Shown: positions 15,848 through 26,200, counted from the first letter of the stretch. The stretch is 45,846 nt of DNA from JAAYAN01 sp964437215 (GCA_964437215.1 CAYTFZ010000012.1:1-45846); one strand, 5' to 3'. Notes: generated by a model not told the origin, from the letters alone. Program-made: numbers and translations.

Positions 15848-16894
15848 ATGAAAATAAAAGCAAAAGAAGCCGCCGACTTAGTCGGCGGTACTATAATAGG
15901 CAATCAGGATGTAAGTTTTTCGCAGATTGCCAAAATTGAAACTGCCGGTCGCGATGACCTGACACTTCTTTACCTGCCTGCTTATATAAAGTATCTGGAA
16001 ACAACAAAAGCCTCAATAGTAATAATTAAACCGGATATCGAAAGAACAAATAAAAATGCAACATATATTATTTGTGATAATCCTGGTAAGGCTATACAAA
16101 CAATAATTTCGAAATACTTCAATCCCGAATTCAAACTATCCGGAATAGATAATTCTGCATTTATTCATCCTGAAGCAGAGGTGGATAGTTCCGCGGCTAT
16201 CGGGAAAAATGTAATTATCTCGGCGGGATGTAAAATTGGAGCTCGAACAAAAATCTTCCACAATACAGTTATAATGGATAATTGCAAAATAGGTGATGAT
16301 TGTCTGATCCATTCAAATGTTTCAATTCGCGAACATTGTGAAATGGGCAATAATGTAATTATTCATTGCAACACTGTTATTGGTTCCGACGGTTTTGGTT
16401 ATAAAACAGACGAAAAAGGAATCTATAAAAAAGTACCCCAGATTGGTAATGTAATAATTGAGGATGATGTAGAACTCGGGTCGAATATGTCTGTTGATAG
16501 AGCCGCATTCGGTTCTACGATAATAAAAAAAGGGGCAAAAATTGATAATTTAGTGCAGATAGGGCACAATGTTGTAGTGGGTGAAAATACAGTTGTTTCC
16601 GGTCAGGCTGGAATTTCGGGAAGTACAAAAGTCGGGAACAACTGTATTTTAGCAGGACAAGTAGGGCTTGCCGGGCATATCGAAATTGGTGACGGCGTTA
16701 TTATCGGTGCGCAATCAGGTACGGCAAAATCAATTGAAAAGCCTGGAATGTATTTCGGTTCTCCGGCAAAGGAGGCATCAACAGCATTCCGGATTGAAGC
16801 GCATATAAAAAATCTGCCGAAATACGCCGAACGTATTAAAAATCTTGAACAAAAAATAGCCGAATTAGAAAAAGAAAAATCAAAGGAAATATAA
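15848..16894 (+). CDS. lpxD: UDP-3-O-(3-hydroxyacyl)glucosamine N-acyltransferase
   Basis: Third step of lipid A synthesis: acylates the 2-amino group of UDP-3-O-acyl-glucosamine at the cytoplasmic face of the inner membrane, as a trimer. The N-terminal uridine-binding domain (EAADLVGGTIIG, about 1-100) is followed by a left-handed beta-helix of hexapeptide repeats (about 100-300; IGKNVIISAGCKIG, IGSDGFGYK). The catalytic-region His is in QVGLAGHIEIGDG. It ends in a C-terminal helix rich in Lys/Glu that closes the trimer. It is 348 residues, a usual length. It starts 6 nt after copy 2 of skp, and its TAA overlaps the next ATG by one base. A strong G+C hairpin lies in its first codons. Confidence 0.96.
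   Translation: MKIKAKEAADLVGGTIIGNQDVSFSQIAKIETAGRDDLTLLYLPAYIKYLETTKASIVIIKPDIERTNKNATYIICDNPGKAIQTIISKYFNPEFKLSGIDNSAFIHPEAEVDSSAAIGKNVIISAGCKIGARTKIFHNTVIMDNCKIGDDCLIHSNVSIREHCEMGNNVIIHCNTVIGSDGFGYKTDEKGIYKKVPQIGNVIIEDDVELGSNMSVDRAAFGSTIIKKGAKIDNLVQIGHNVVVGENTVVSGQAGISGSTKVGNNCILAGQVGLAGHIEIGDGVIIGAQSGTAKSIEKPGMYFGSPAKEASTAFRIEAHIKNLPKYAERIKNLEQKIAELEKEKSKEI
15870..15888 (+). other. G+C-rich hairpin in the first codons of lpxD
   Basis: CCGCCGAC (15870-15877), TTA loop, GTCGGCGG (15881-15888): a perfect 8-bp stem with a 3-nt loop, covering codons 8-14 of lpxD. The codons are unusually G+C-rich for this window. It is placed where it could slow ribosomes or polymerase; no T-tract follows. 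Confidence 0.45.
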
Positions 16895-18312
16895 TGTTAG
16901 AATCACAGAGAACGATAAAAAAATCAATATCGATGACCGGTTACGGACTTCACACAGGCACTTCTTGCAAGATGACATTTAAACCAGCACCCGAAAATTA
17001 CGGAATTAAATTTATCCGTATCGACTTACCGGATAAACCGGAAATTCCGGCAAATGCAGATTTTGTTGTTGATATTTCGCGCGGAACAACTTTGGGAATC
17101 GGGGATATTAAAGTCCACACAGTTGAACACGTATTAGCTGCAATTGTTGGTTTGCAAATAGATAATATAGTAATTGAGCTTGAAGGAATTGAGCCGCCGA
17201 TAGGCGACGGCAGCGCAATGCCTTATGTAGAAAAATTGTTAAAAGTAGGATTTGAAGAACAAGCTGCTCCTAAAGACTATTTGATAATTGATGAAACAAT
17301 AATGCACCATAACGAAGAAGAACAGGTTGATATTGTTGCTCTTCCGTTAAACGATTACAGAATTACAGTTATGGTTGATTATCAAAATCCAGCTCTCGGA
17401 AGCCAGCATACAGGGTTGTTTAATCTGGAAAAAGAGTTTGTAAACGAATTTGCTCCGGCAAGAACCTTTTGTTTTTTAAGCGAAGTTGAAAAGCTTGCAG
17501 ATGCCGGACTTATTAAAGGCGGCAGTTTTGATAATGCCGTTGTAATTATAGATCGTGATCTGGATGAAAAAGGAATTAAAAATCTACAGAAAAAACTGAA
17601 ACTGAAAGAAGATATTTCTCTTGGAACGACCGGCTTTTTAAACAACAAATCATTGCGTTTCCGAAATGAGCCGGTACGTCATAAATTACTTGATCTTTTA
17701 GGTGACCTTGCATTAATCGGCACACCTATAAAAGCACAAATTTTAGCTGCTCGTCCAGGGCATAAAGCAAATGTTGAATTTGCAAAAAAAGTAAGAAAAC
17801 TGTATCATCAGAAAAAAATTGAAAAAAAATATCAATTAGTTAAAAAAGAAGGAATTGTATTTGATCAAGAGGCAATTCAGCGAATACTGCCTCACAGATA
17901 TCCATTTTTAATGGTTGATAAAATTATTGATTTGGAATTTGATAAAAAAGTTATAGGTATTAAAAGTGTTTCCGGAAACGAGCCTTTTTTTCAAGGTCAC
18001 TTTCCCGGAAGACCTGTTATGCCGGGTGTTTTGATACTTGAAGCAATGGGACAAACAGGCGGCATTCTGCTTCTAAACTCACTTCCCGAGCCCGAAAAAA
18101 AACTTGTTATGTTTATGGGAATTAACAATGCTAAATTCCGTAAACCAGTTGTTCCGGGTGATCAGCTGGTTATAGAAGTTGAACAAGTAAGCGTTAAACG
18201 AAAAATAGTTATGATGTCTGCAAAAGCTTTTGTTGACGATAAACTTGTTGCAGAAGCGGATTTTGTAGCTGCAATAGTTGATAAAGAAATTTCTGAACAG
18301 GATAATAAATGA
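16894..18312 (+). CDS. lpxC-fabZ: Fused LpxC deacetylase / FabZ dehydratase
   Basis: Bifunctional enzyme. Residues 1-~305 are the zinc UDP-3-O-acyl-GlcNAc deacetylase LpxC, the committed step of lipid A synthesis: Zn ligands His79 (in HTVEHVLAA, after Glu78), His263 and Asp267 (RHKLLDLLGD), and the catalytic His290 (ARPGHKANVEF). Residues ~320-472 are FabZ, the 3-hydroxyacyl-ACP dehydratase of fatty-acid elongation: His334 in LPHRYPFLMVDKI and Glu383 in GHFPGRPVMPGVLILEAMGQ. FabZ and lipid A synthesis compete for 3-hydroxyacyl-ACP, so the fusion ties both uses together. This fusion is well known in Bacteroidetes/Chlorobi. It overlaps lpxD by 1 nt and lpxA by 4 nt. Confidence 0.97.
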   Translation: MLESQRTIKKSISMTGYGLHTGTSCKMTFKPAPENYGIKFIRIDLPDKPEIPANADFVVDISRGTTLGIGDIKVHTVEHVLAAIVGLQIDNIVIELEGIEPPIGDGSAMPYVEKLLKVGFEEQAAPKDYLIIDETIMHHNEEEQVDIVALPLNDYRITVMVDYQNPALGSQHTGLFNLEKEFVNEFAPARTFCFLSEVEKLADAGLIKGGSFDNAVVIIDRDLDEKGIKNLQKKLKLKEDISLGTTGFLNNKSLRFRNEPVRHKLLDLLGDLALIGTPIKAQILAARPGHKANVEFAKKVRKLYHQKKIEKKYQLVKKEGIVFDQEAIQRILPHRYPFLMVDKIIDLEFDKKVIGIKSVSGNEPFFQGHFPGRPVMPGVLILEAMGQTGGILLLNSLPEPEKKLVMFMGINNAKFRKPVVPGDQLVIEVEQVSVKRKIVMMSAKAFVDDKLVAEADFVAAIVDKEISEQDNK

Positions 18313-19085
18313 TAAATATACATCCAACAGCAATTGTAAGCAAAAATGCAAAAATCGGGAAAAATGTTGAAATCGGACCGTTTTCAATAATTCACGATGA
18401 CGTTGAAATCGGGGATGATTGCCAGATCAGTTCATCCGTTGTAATTTATAACGGGGCAAGAATTGGAAATAGAGTAAAAATATTTCAGGGAGCATCTGTA
18501 TCTAACGTTCCTCAGGATTTAAAATTTAATAATTGCGAATCCTATTTTTACATTGGCGACGATACAGTTATTCGGGAATTTGTAACTCTTCACAGAGGTA
18601 CCGAAGCGACAGGTTTTTCGAGAGTAGGAAAAAATTGTCTGTTAATGGCTTATGTGCATATTGCTCACGATTGTGTTGTAGGCGATAATTGTATTATTGC
18701 TAATGCTGTGCAGCTTGCCGGACACGTAACTTTAGAAGATTGGGTAATTGTTGGCGGTGTTACACCGGTGCATCAGTTCTGTAAAGTCGGTCAGCATTCA
18801 ATGATAGGCGGCGGATTTAAAATTGCTACCGATATTCCTCCTTATGTTCTTGGCGGCGGTTATCCCTTAAGATTTGCCGGAGTTAATATTATCGGCTTAA
18901 AAAGGCGCGGATTTGCCACTGAAGATATTGAAACTATCAAGAAAATATACAGAATAATGTACAATTCAGGTTTAAACTTTTCGCAATCGCGCGAACGAAT
19001 AAAGAATGAATATTCGGAAAATAAATACGGAAAAATAATTCTGGATTTTATCGGGAAAGGCGAAAGGAGTATGTTAAGAAGATGA
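18309..19085 (+). CDS. lpxA: Acyl-ACP--UDP-N-acetylglucosamine O-acyltransferase
   Basis: First step of lipid A synthesis, adding a 3-hydroxyacyl chain to UDP-GlcNAc. It is 258 residues: an N-terminal hexapeptide beta-helix (IHPTAIVSKNAKIGKNVEIG), the catalytic His motif in VHIAHDCVVGDNCI, LAGHVTLEDW and GGVTPVHQFCKVGQH, then the C-terminal helical domain (GLKRRGFATEDIETIKKIYRI). ATGA overlaps at both ends couple it to lpxC-fabZ upstream and to the lipoyl-transfer enzyme gene downstream. LpxB, the next pathway gene, is not in the window. Confidence 0.97.
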   Translation: MINIHPTAIVSKNAKIGKNVEIGPFSIIHDDVEIGDDCQISSSVVIYNGARIGNRVKIFQGASVSNVPQDLKFNNCESYFYIGDDTVIREFVTLHRGTEATGFSRVGKNCLLMAYVHIAHDCVVGDNCIIANAVQLAGHVTLEDWVIVGGVTPVHQFCKVGQHSMIGGGFKIATDIPPYVLGGGYPLRFAGVNIIGLKRRGFATEDIETIKKIYRIMYNSGLNFSQSRERIKNEYSENKYGKIILDFIGKGERSMLRR

Positions 19086-19804
19086 AATGGAAGCTTATAA
19101 GATTTGATTCATATTCAGGACAGTATAATATGGATTATGATATCGATCTTGCTAAAAAATGTGCTTCAGAAACAGCCTATCTTCGTTTTTACAGATGGGA
19201 ACCCTATTGCATTTCATTAGGAGCAAATCAAAAAGAAGAAGAGTTGGATTTAACAAAAATTAAGAACGATAAATTAGATTTTGTTAAAAGACCAACTGGC
19301 GGAAGAGCAATACTTCATGCAGAAGAGCTAACTTATTCGGTTATATTGCCAACTTCATCGGGTTTAGGTTCAAAAGAAGTTTACCGGAACATTTCGGAAG
19401 GTCTGGTTAAAGGACTTATTTTATATGATGAAAAACTTACTGGTGCAGAGCTGGAAGATGAACAGCCGGATTTTCTAAATCTTTTAGCTCAAACTTCGGG
19501 AAGTCTTTGCTTTGCAAGTACAGCAAAAAGCGAAGTAAAATATAAAGGAAAAAAATTGATAGGCAGTGCTCAAAGGAAACTGAACAATGCGCTTTTACAG
19601 CACGGTTCGGTTCTTTGCGGAAAATTCCATACAAAACTGCCTGAATATTTGAATATATCTTATTCCGAAAAAGATATATTAAAAAAGGAACTTTTGGAAA
19701 AGACAATTGAATTGGGAACAATATTAGACAGTGAAATTGATTATCACAAATTGGAAGATTGCCTTATTTCCGGTTTTGAAAACCAAATGAATATAGAGTT
19801 TTAA
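19082..19804 (+). CDS. LipM-like octanoyltransferase / lipoate-protein ligase family
   Basis: Member of the BPL/LplA/LipB superfamily, 240 residues. LipM-type enzymes move octanoyl from ACP to the lipoyl domain of GcvH, making the precursor that LipA turns into lipoate. Fitting features are the RRPTGG-like VKRPTGGRAILH, a Cys143 in SLCFASTAKSEV at the place of the LipM catalytic Cys, and GKKLIGSAQRK (Lys157-Lys158) for substrate binding, then LQHGSVL. The Cys-plus-GKK combination favours LipM over LplA, which lacks the Cys. It overlaps lpxA by 4 nt. A single ATP-using ligase role cannot be excluded. Confidence 0.8.
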   Translation: MKWKLIRFDSYSGQYNMDYDIDLAKKCASETAYLRFYRWEPYCISLGANQKEEELDLTKIKNDKLDFVKRPTGGRAILHAEELTYSVILPTSSGLGSKEVYRNISEGLVKGLILYDEKLTGAELEDEQPDFLNLLAQTSGSLCFASTAKSEVKYKGKKLIGSAQRKLNNALLQHGSVLCGKFHTKLPEYLNISYSEKDILKKELLEKTIELGTILDSEIDYHKLEDCLISGFENQMNIEF

Positions 19805-19826
19805 AATTAAAAATAAGAGTGATATT

Positions 19827-20642
19827 ATGAGTGTGAATAACGAATTCAGAAGAGTAACCACACAATCGCTGATTTTAATGAAAAATAACGGCAAAAGAAT
19901 ATCTGCCTTAACTGCATACGATTTTATAACCGCAAAGCTGATTGACCAAGCAGGTATAGATGTTATTCTTATCGGAGATTCTTTAAGCAATGTTTTTCAG
20001 GGAAATGAAACAACGTTACCTGTAACAATGGATGAAATGATTTATCATACAAAAGCGGTTACAAAAGGTGTTGAACGTGCAATGATAATTGTTGATATGC
20101 CGTTTATGTCGTATCAAACCAATGTTGAAGATGCTTTCAGAAATGCCGGAAGAATTATGAAAGAAACTTCTGCCGGCGGTGTAAAGCTTGAAGGCGGAGT
20201 TCGTGTTGCTAAAACTGTAGAACACATTACTTCTGCAGGAATTCCCGTTATGGGACATATTGGTCTTACTCCGCAAAGCATTCACCAATTTGGAAGTTAT
20301 AAAGCAAGGGGTAAGGAAGAAGCCGAAGCTAAACAATTAATTCTGGATGCAAAAGCCTTGGCTGATGCAGGTGCTTTTTCAATCGTTTTAGAAAAAATTC
20401 CTGCAGCTTTGGCGAAGGAGATTACTGACTCTGTTAATATCCCTACAATTGGAATTGGAGCCGGAATAAATTGCGACGGACAGATACTTGTAACTCCGGA
20501 TATGCTTGGATTAAATCAGGATTTTCATCCTCGCTTTGTAAGAAAGTATAACAATCTTGCCGAACAGATTATATCTTCTGTAGAAAAATATATATCCGAT
20601 GTGCAGCAGAAAAATTTTCCTTCAGAACAAGAAAGTTATTAA
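19827..20642 (+). CDS. panB: 3-methyl-2-oxobutanoate hydroxymethyltransferase
   Basis: First committed step of pantothenate (coenzyme A) synthesis: adds a hydroxymethyl group from methylene-tetrahydrofolate to ketoisovalerate. The 271-residue TIM barrel shows ALTAYDFITAKLID, VILIGDSLSNVFQG (Asp metal ligand), VDMPFMSYQ (second Asp), GGVKLEGG (Glu), PVMGHIGLTPQS, IPTIGIGAG and CDGQILVTPDMLG, all canonical. The start at 19827 is 22 nt after the previous stop with a GTGAT-type weak ribosome site. CoA and ACP are needed for the lipid A and fatty-acid steps encoded just upstream, which may explain its location. Confidence 0.97.
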   Translation: MSVNNEFRRVTTQSLILMKNNGKRISALTAYDFITAKLIDQAGIDVILIGDSLSNVFQGNETTLPVTMDEMIYHTKAVTKGVERAMIIVDMPFMSYQTNVEDAFRNAGRIMKETSAGGVKLEGGVRVAKTVEHITSAGIPVMGHIGLTPQSIHQFGSYKARGKEEAEAKQLILDAKALADAGAFSIVLEKIPAALAKEITDSVNIPTIGIGAGINCDGQILVTPDMLGLNQDFHPRFVRKYNNLAEQIISSVEKYISDVQQKNFPSEQESY

Positions 20643-20654
20643 TCGGTACAGGGG

Positions 20655-21725
20655 ATGAAAATATATATATTATTATATACTTTTATATCGGGACTGCTGC
20701 TTTCTTCTTTTGCTCAGGATGATTTCACTATCGAGCATTATCTGAAAGGTGTTTCGGTAGCAGATATTACAGGCAAACCTGACGATTTATGGATTGCCAC
20801 TAATAATGACGGGATATATAATTTTAATTCTGCAAGTTTAAAGTGGGAACATTATTCATCTGCCAACGGAAGCATAGATCAGGATTTCTTTTATTCAATT
20901 GATAAAAATGACAAATTTGTTTGGGCCGGTTCGGCTGACGGACTTTTTACTTTTAATATCCGAAGAAAAAGCTGGCAGAAAAGAAAATTCGGCAAAGGCG
21001 GTCAGCTTGGAAACTGGATTAGAACCGTGAAATATGATAAGTATGATGACTGCCTGTGGATAGGCAGATTTCAATATCTTACAAAATACGATCTTTCGAA
21101 AAGACGCTTTACAGATTACGATTTAACTATAAAAAAGGATTCCAAAAGTAATTCAGTCAAAGCCATCGAATTAGAAGGGAGAAATATTGTTTGGTTCGGC
21201 ACAGAAGGCGGATTGCATAAATACGATAAAAGAAAAAACCTTGAAAACGAATCGTCGCGCAAGTTTTATGATAACAGTCTGAATTATTTTAAAGGTGAAG
21301 GCGATAAAGTATCGGTCAATTCACTGTTCAGCGGGAATGCTCATTTGTGGATAGGGCTAGAAGAATTTAAGACTACCGAAAACCCGAATTATAATTTGGG
21401 AGGTTTATATAAATTCGACAGAAATTTTACCTGGGATAAAATTGATCAGTCGGACGGTTTAACAGGAAACGGAATTAATTGCATTACAAATACAGGAAAA
21501 TATCTTTGGGTATCGGTATATTCTTTTGCAAATATAGGAACGCAAAAATACGGGAAGGGACTTGCAATTATAGATTTATCCGATTACAAAGTTATTAAGG
21601 TTACAGACGAAAGAATTCCACTGAACATAAATAAAGTCTTTTACGATTCCGAAAATATTTGGATTGGAGCTGAGACAGGGTTATACAAAATTAATATAAC
21701 AAATGAATTTGCCAAGTTTGAATAA
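20655..21725 (+). CDS. Exported seven-bladed beta-propeller protein
   Basis: A 356-residue protein with an N-terminal signal peptide (IYILLYTFISGLLLSSFAQ). It has seven repeats of the type h-W-h-G/A...GhY-x-h-D/N: DLWIATNNDGIYNFN, FVWAGSADGLFTFN, CLWIGRFQYLTKYD, IVWFGTEGGLHKYD, HLWIG...GGLYKFD, YLWVS...GLAIID and IWIGAETGLYKIN. This resembles the two-component-regulator propeller repeats of Bacteroidetes sensors, but no kinase, membrane segment or T9SS tail follows, so it is probably a free periplasmic protein. GGGG sits very close to the ATG. It lies 12 nt after panB and 8 nt before the heptose kinase gene, so it is co-transcribed with envelope genes. Its partner is unknown. Confidence 0.75.
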   Translation: MKIYILLYTFISGLLLSSFAQDDFTIEHYLKGVSVADITGKPDDLWIATNNDGIYNFNSASLKWEHYSSANGSIDQDFFYSIDKNDKFVWAGSADGLFTFNIRRKSWQKRKFGKGGQLGNWIRTVKYDKYDDCLWIGRFQYLTKYDLSKRRFTDYDLTIKKDSKSNSVKAIELEGRNIVWFGTEGGLHKYDKRKNLENESSRKFYDNSLNYFKGEGDKVSVNSLFSGNAHLWIGLEEFKTTENPNYNLGGLYKFDRNFTWDKIDQSDGLTGNGINCITNTGKYLWVSVYSFANIGTQKYGKGLAIIDLSDYKVIKVTDERIPLNINKVFYDSENIWIGAETGLYKINITNEFAKFE

Positions 21726-21733
21726 AGGTTTAT

Positions 21734-22729
21734 ATGCGGTTTAATAAAAAACGATTAAATGAAATAAAAGAAAATCTTGAAGGAAAAAAAATTGCCGTTA
21801 TTGGCGATATGATGATTGATAATTATTTTTGGGGAATAGTAAAAAGAATATCTCCCGAAGCTCCGGTTCCGGTAGTGGAAATTGACAGCGAGTTTTCTCG
21901 TTTCGGGGGAGCAGCTAATGTTGTTCTTAACATTTCAAGTTTAGGCGGCATTCCTTTCCCTATCGGTGTTATAGGAGATGATGTGGACGGTAAATTATTC
22001 TGCCAGTTGTTAAAAGATGCCGGAATAAGCAGCGAAGGAATTTTAATAGATAAAAAAAGACCCACAACTGCCAAAACAAGAGTTATAGCTGCACATCAGC
22101 ATATTGTTAGAATAGATAAAGAAAGCAAGGAATATATTGATGCCGAAACTGAAAACCGGATACTTAAACTTTTAAAGGAAAATATAGACAGCATCGATGC
22201 AATAATTTTGCAGGATTACAACAAGGGCGTTATTTCAAAAAGAATTATCAGCGAGTGCATCAAACTTGCAAATGATAATAATAAGATTATTACGGTTGAT
22301 CCTAAATATTTAAATTTTAACGAATATAAAAATGTAACTATATTCAAACCGAACAGAAAAGAAACAGAAGATGCTTTGGGAATAAGGATAAATAACGAAA
22401 CCGACCTTGAATCAGCCGGCAGACTTCTGCTTGAAAAATTAGATGCAAAATATATACTTCTTACAATGGGAGAAAAAGGAGTTGCTCTTTTCGAAAAAGG
22501 AAAAGATATATTCAGGTTACCCACGCAAGCACGTAAAGCTGCAGATGTTTCGGGTGCGGGCGATACAGTAATTTCTACAATAACAATGGCTCTTTGCGCC
22601 GGTGCCGAAATTAAAGAGGCTGCCTATCTTGCAAACTATGCAGGCGGTTTGGTATGCGAAGTAACAGGTATTGTCCCAATAGATAAAGATTTGTTATTCA
22701 AAACAATTGAAGATAAAAACGATGACTAA
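21734..22729 (+). CDS. hldA: D-glycero-beta-D-manno-heptose-7-phosphate kinase (HldE kinase domain type)
   Basis: Ribokinase/PfkB-family kinase that phosphorylates heptose 7-phosphate at C1 in the ADP-heptose pathway for the LPS core. It is 331 residues: N-terminal GKKIAVIGDMMIDNYFWG, substrate-binding RISPEAPVPVVE, FGGAANVVLNI, and the C-terminal anion-hole motif DVSGAGDTVIST with the catalytic Asp277. In E. coli this is the first half of the fused HldE; here the kinase and nucleotidyltransferase are separate genes overlapping by 8 nt. AAAGG precedes the ATG. Confidence 0.94.
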   Translation: MRFNKKRLNEIKENLEGKKIAVIGDMMIDNYFWGIVKRISPEAPVPVVEIDSEFSRFGGAANVVLNISSLGGIPFPIGVIGDDVDGKLFCQLLKDAGISSEGILIDKKRPTTAKTRVIAAHQHIVRIDKESKEYIDAETENRILKLLKENIDSIDAIILQDYNKGVISKRIISECIKLANDNNKIITVDPKYLNFNEYKNVTIFKPNRKETEDALGIRINNETDLESAGRLLLEKLDAKYILLTMGEKGVALFEKGKDIFRLPTQARKAADVSGAGDTVISTITMALCAGAEIKEAAYLANYAGGLVCEVTGIVPIDKDLLFKTIEDKNDD

Positions 22730-23210
22730 ATATATTTTTGATGATTGGAACGAATTTTCGGAAATTATTGGGAAATTAAAAATAAACGGTAAAAAAATAG
22801 TTTTTACAAACGGCTGTTTCGATATTTTACATGCCGGACATGTTGATTATTTGAATAAAGCCAAACAGTTCGGCGATGTTCTTGTTGTAGGGCTTAACAG
22901 CGATGTTTCGGTAAGAAGCATAAAAGGCGAAAAGCGCCCGATTGTAAATCAAACTGAACGCGCGTTTATTTTATCGAACCTGAAATGTGTGGATTTTGTT
23001 GTTTTTTTTGACGAAGATACGCCTTATAATATTATTTCGAAAATTGTTCCGGATTTATTGGTAAAAGGCGCCGACTGGTCTGTTGATAAAATTGTTGGGA
23101 GCGATGTAGTTTTACAAAACGGCGGTGAAATAAAAACTATTGAATTTGTGAATTTTCAATCAACTTCAAACATTATTAAATCAGTGTTGGACAAATATTG
23201 CAGTGGATAA
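22722..23210 (+). CDS. hldC: D-beta-D-heptose 1-phosphate nucleotidyltransferase (HldE C-terminal type)
   Basis: Cytidylyltransferase-fold enzyme that activates heptose 1-phosphate with ATP, making ADP-heptose. From the ATG at 22722 it has 162 residues. It shows IVFTNGCFDILHAGHVDYL with the HxGH nucleotide-binding motif (His37, His40), VVGLNSDVSVRSIKGEKRP and DLLVKGADW, ending near STSNIIKSVLDKY in the usual RfaE2 way. An earlier in-frame TTG at 22707 is less likely. It starts within the last codons of the kinase gene, and its own end overlaps the tamB GTG by 8 nt. The epimerase and GmhA/GmhB are not in the window. Confidence 0.94.
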   Translation: MTKYIFDDWNEFSEIIGKLKINGKKIVFTNGCFDILHAGHVDYLNKAKQFGDVLVVGLNSDVSVRSIKGEKRPIVNQTERAFILSNLKCVDFVVFFDEDTPYNIISKIVPDLLVKGADWSVDKIVGSDVVLQNGGEIKTIEFVNFQSTSNIIKSVLDKYCSG

Positions 23211-26200
23211 AGAACAAAAAAATAAACCGAAGCGGACTTTATTTCATAAAGTGGTGAATGTTTTCATCAGCTTTTTTATTTTTTTGATAGTTCTTATTCT
23301 TATATTTATCGGGGTTTCTCAAACAAAATTTTTCAGAGATTATTTACGCGACCAAATTGTCTCAATTGCAAATGAATCAATAAACGGAACTTTATCAATC
23401 GGGGCAATCGAGGGTTCAATTTTCTCATCTCTTTCAATAAAAGATATTTCAATTGAAACAGAAGGAGATACTTTAGCAAAAATCAAGTCGGTAGATATCG
23501 AAACAAGTTTTCTCGAAATATTTTTCAGGAAAATTTACTTTCGGAAAATTGCTTTAAATTCCCCTCAATTAAAACTTATACAATACGAAAACGGTAATTG
23601 GAATCTCGATAATCTGATTACCCCGAAGGAAGAGGAAGAAACCGATTCAAGCCGTTTTCCTTTTATAATTCAAGTCAACAAACTTCAAATTCAGGATATG
23701 TATTTCCTTCGAAAGGCATATAAATACAAAAATTCATCGGAAACATATACTACAATTAATCCTGAAGATCTGGAGATTAAAAATTTTAATATTGACGTAA
23801 AAGCTGCAATAGATAACAAAAATTCGGTTTACCTATTGCATCTTGATAATCTGGCATTTACTCCCAATCTAAAAAGTTTCAATCTGAAAAAATTCAGCGC
23901 CGATTTTCACATAACAAACGATTTTACAGAAATTAATGATTTTACTTTTATAACTGACAGTTCGGATATCAATTTAAGTTTGCGTTTGGACAGTGTTAAT
24001 TTTTTAGAGAACCCTGATATTGCACAACTGAAGGAATATCCTGTATCGCTTGAGCTGAATGTTAATAATTTCAATTTCGATGATCTTACTTCGTATGTTG
24101 AGGGCACAAGTCTTCTTAAAGGAAATTCATCATTATATTTAAATGCTTCGGGCAAATTCGGTAATATCGAAATAAAACGGCTGGTGCTGGATTTTCTTAA
24201 AACGCATCTTGAAGTAAGCGGAAATATTAAAAATCTCGATCATCCTGAAAATTTAGTTATAGATGCATACATTTCTAATTCGCAAATATCCACGTCAAAT
24301 GCTCAATATTTGCTTCACAACATTGAACTTCCCTTCCGCCGCGATTTGCTTGTGGAAAATATTGAGGCTTCGTTTCAAGGGAAACCGACAAATTTTAAAT
24401 CTTTTTTTAATGCGGAAGCCGAGGGCGGTTCTCTGAATATAAATGCCGAAATGAATCTCGATGTAAATCCGATGAGTTATAAAATAACAGCAGAATCTGA
24501 AAATCTTAATATTTCTTCTGTAAGCGGAATAAATACAAATCTTAATTCAATTATTAATGTTCAGGGAAAAGGAACTTCTCCCGAAGATTTGGATTCTGAC
24601 TTTATGGTTTTGATAGACAGAAGCACAATTGAAGGGATTTTAGTAGATTCATTGAAATTTGACATGGCAGCCCGGAATAAAATCATCGAAATCCTTTCAT
24701 CATTTAAAATTGAAAATTCTTCAAATAAGTTGCAGGCATTATTTGATTTTGCGGATGATTCTTCAACAGCATTCAATGCATCGCTTAAATCAAAGGATTT
24801 AAATATTTCGGAAATAATTGATGACACTTCGAAACCGACTTCACTTAATTTTTTGCTAAGCGCCTCAGGTAAAAATCTTAATGTCGACAAAATGAATGCT
24901 GAAATGAAACTAAAAATTGACAGTTCTGATTTTATTGGTAAAAATATAAATGAATCGGAGATGGAACTTAAACTGAGTTCGAACCCGAATGGCGAAAGAA
25001 GAATAGAGTTTTCTTCGCCAATTATTGATATGAATGTTTTTGGCAGTTTTTCAATTAACGAAGCAATTGAATTAATTCAATACGAATCTTCTGTTATTAC
25101 AGAAATTATTCAGAAAAAAGTTGATGAACTGAACCCGATAAGTATGGTTTCGGATACAACTGCTGCTGATTCTAAAAATGAAACTGCCGAAGAAATACCG
25201 GAAATAGTAAAAAAGGAAATGGAAATTGAATATGATTTCACATTAAAAGATTTGTCTTTAGTTGCATTGTTCATTGGAAGCGGTAAATTTGATGTGTCAG
25301 GCAAAGGTGAAGGTAAAATTGCAAACAGCGGCAACAGCTTTTCGGTGAATAACCAGCTCGATATAGATCATATGTTTAACGTAACCGATGAAAATGTTTT
25401 GTATCTTTCCAATTTTGAAACAAGTCTGAATTTTATAAGGGATAATACAACAAGAGATTTTGATAACCTTTTCGGTTCGGTTTCTCTTACAGGAACAAGA
25501 GCTTTCAGTAATGTTGTTCTGGATGATTTAAACGCGGATTTAATTTTCAATCAAAGTAAATTATTTTTTAATATTTCGGGAATTGTTGATACAGCACTTA
25601 ATGCCGAAACCGAAGGTATTCTTGAAATGACAAAAGGGAAACAATTAATTAAATTCAGCGGGCTTTCTCTCGATTTTAAAGGAATAAATTGGACCAGCAG
25701 GGATACTATCGAAGCAGCTTTTACCCCGCAGGATTTTACGATTACTAACTTTAATTTACATCACGAATTATCGCAATTATATGCTGCCGGTTATCTCGAT
25801 AGTCTGGGAAATCAGAATTTTGTTCTAAAAGCAAACGGCTTGGAAGGAAAGACAATTAACAGATATATTCCGGGCTTTGAATACAGTGATATCGATTATG
25901 ATATGAATTTTCAGGCTGAAATTGCAGGAAGTTTTGAACAACCACTTATGAATCTCAGTATCGATGTAAATAAAATAAAATACGAAAATATTAATTTAGG
26001 TTATCTGTTATGCAACATTTCATACGAAAAAGAAATGCTGTACTCCCGTATTAGTTTTATAGATTCTACCTACAACACCGGTAACCCGACTCTTTCTCTT
26101 TCCGGGATAGTTCCGGTGAATTTATCGTTTACACCTGTTGAGGAACGTTTCTCTGAAGATAAAAATCTTGACCTCAAAATCAGATCAAAGGATTTTAATT

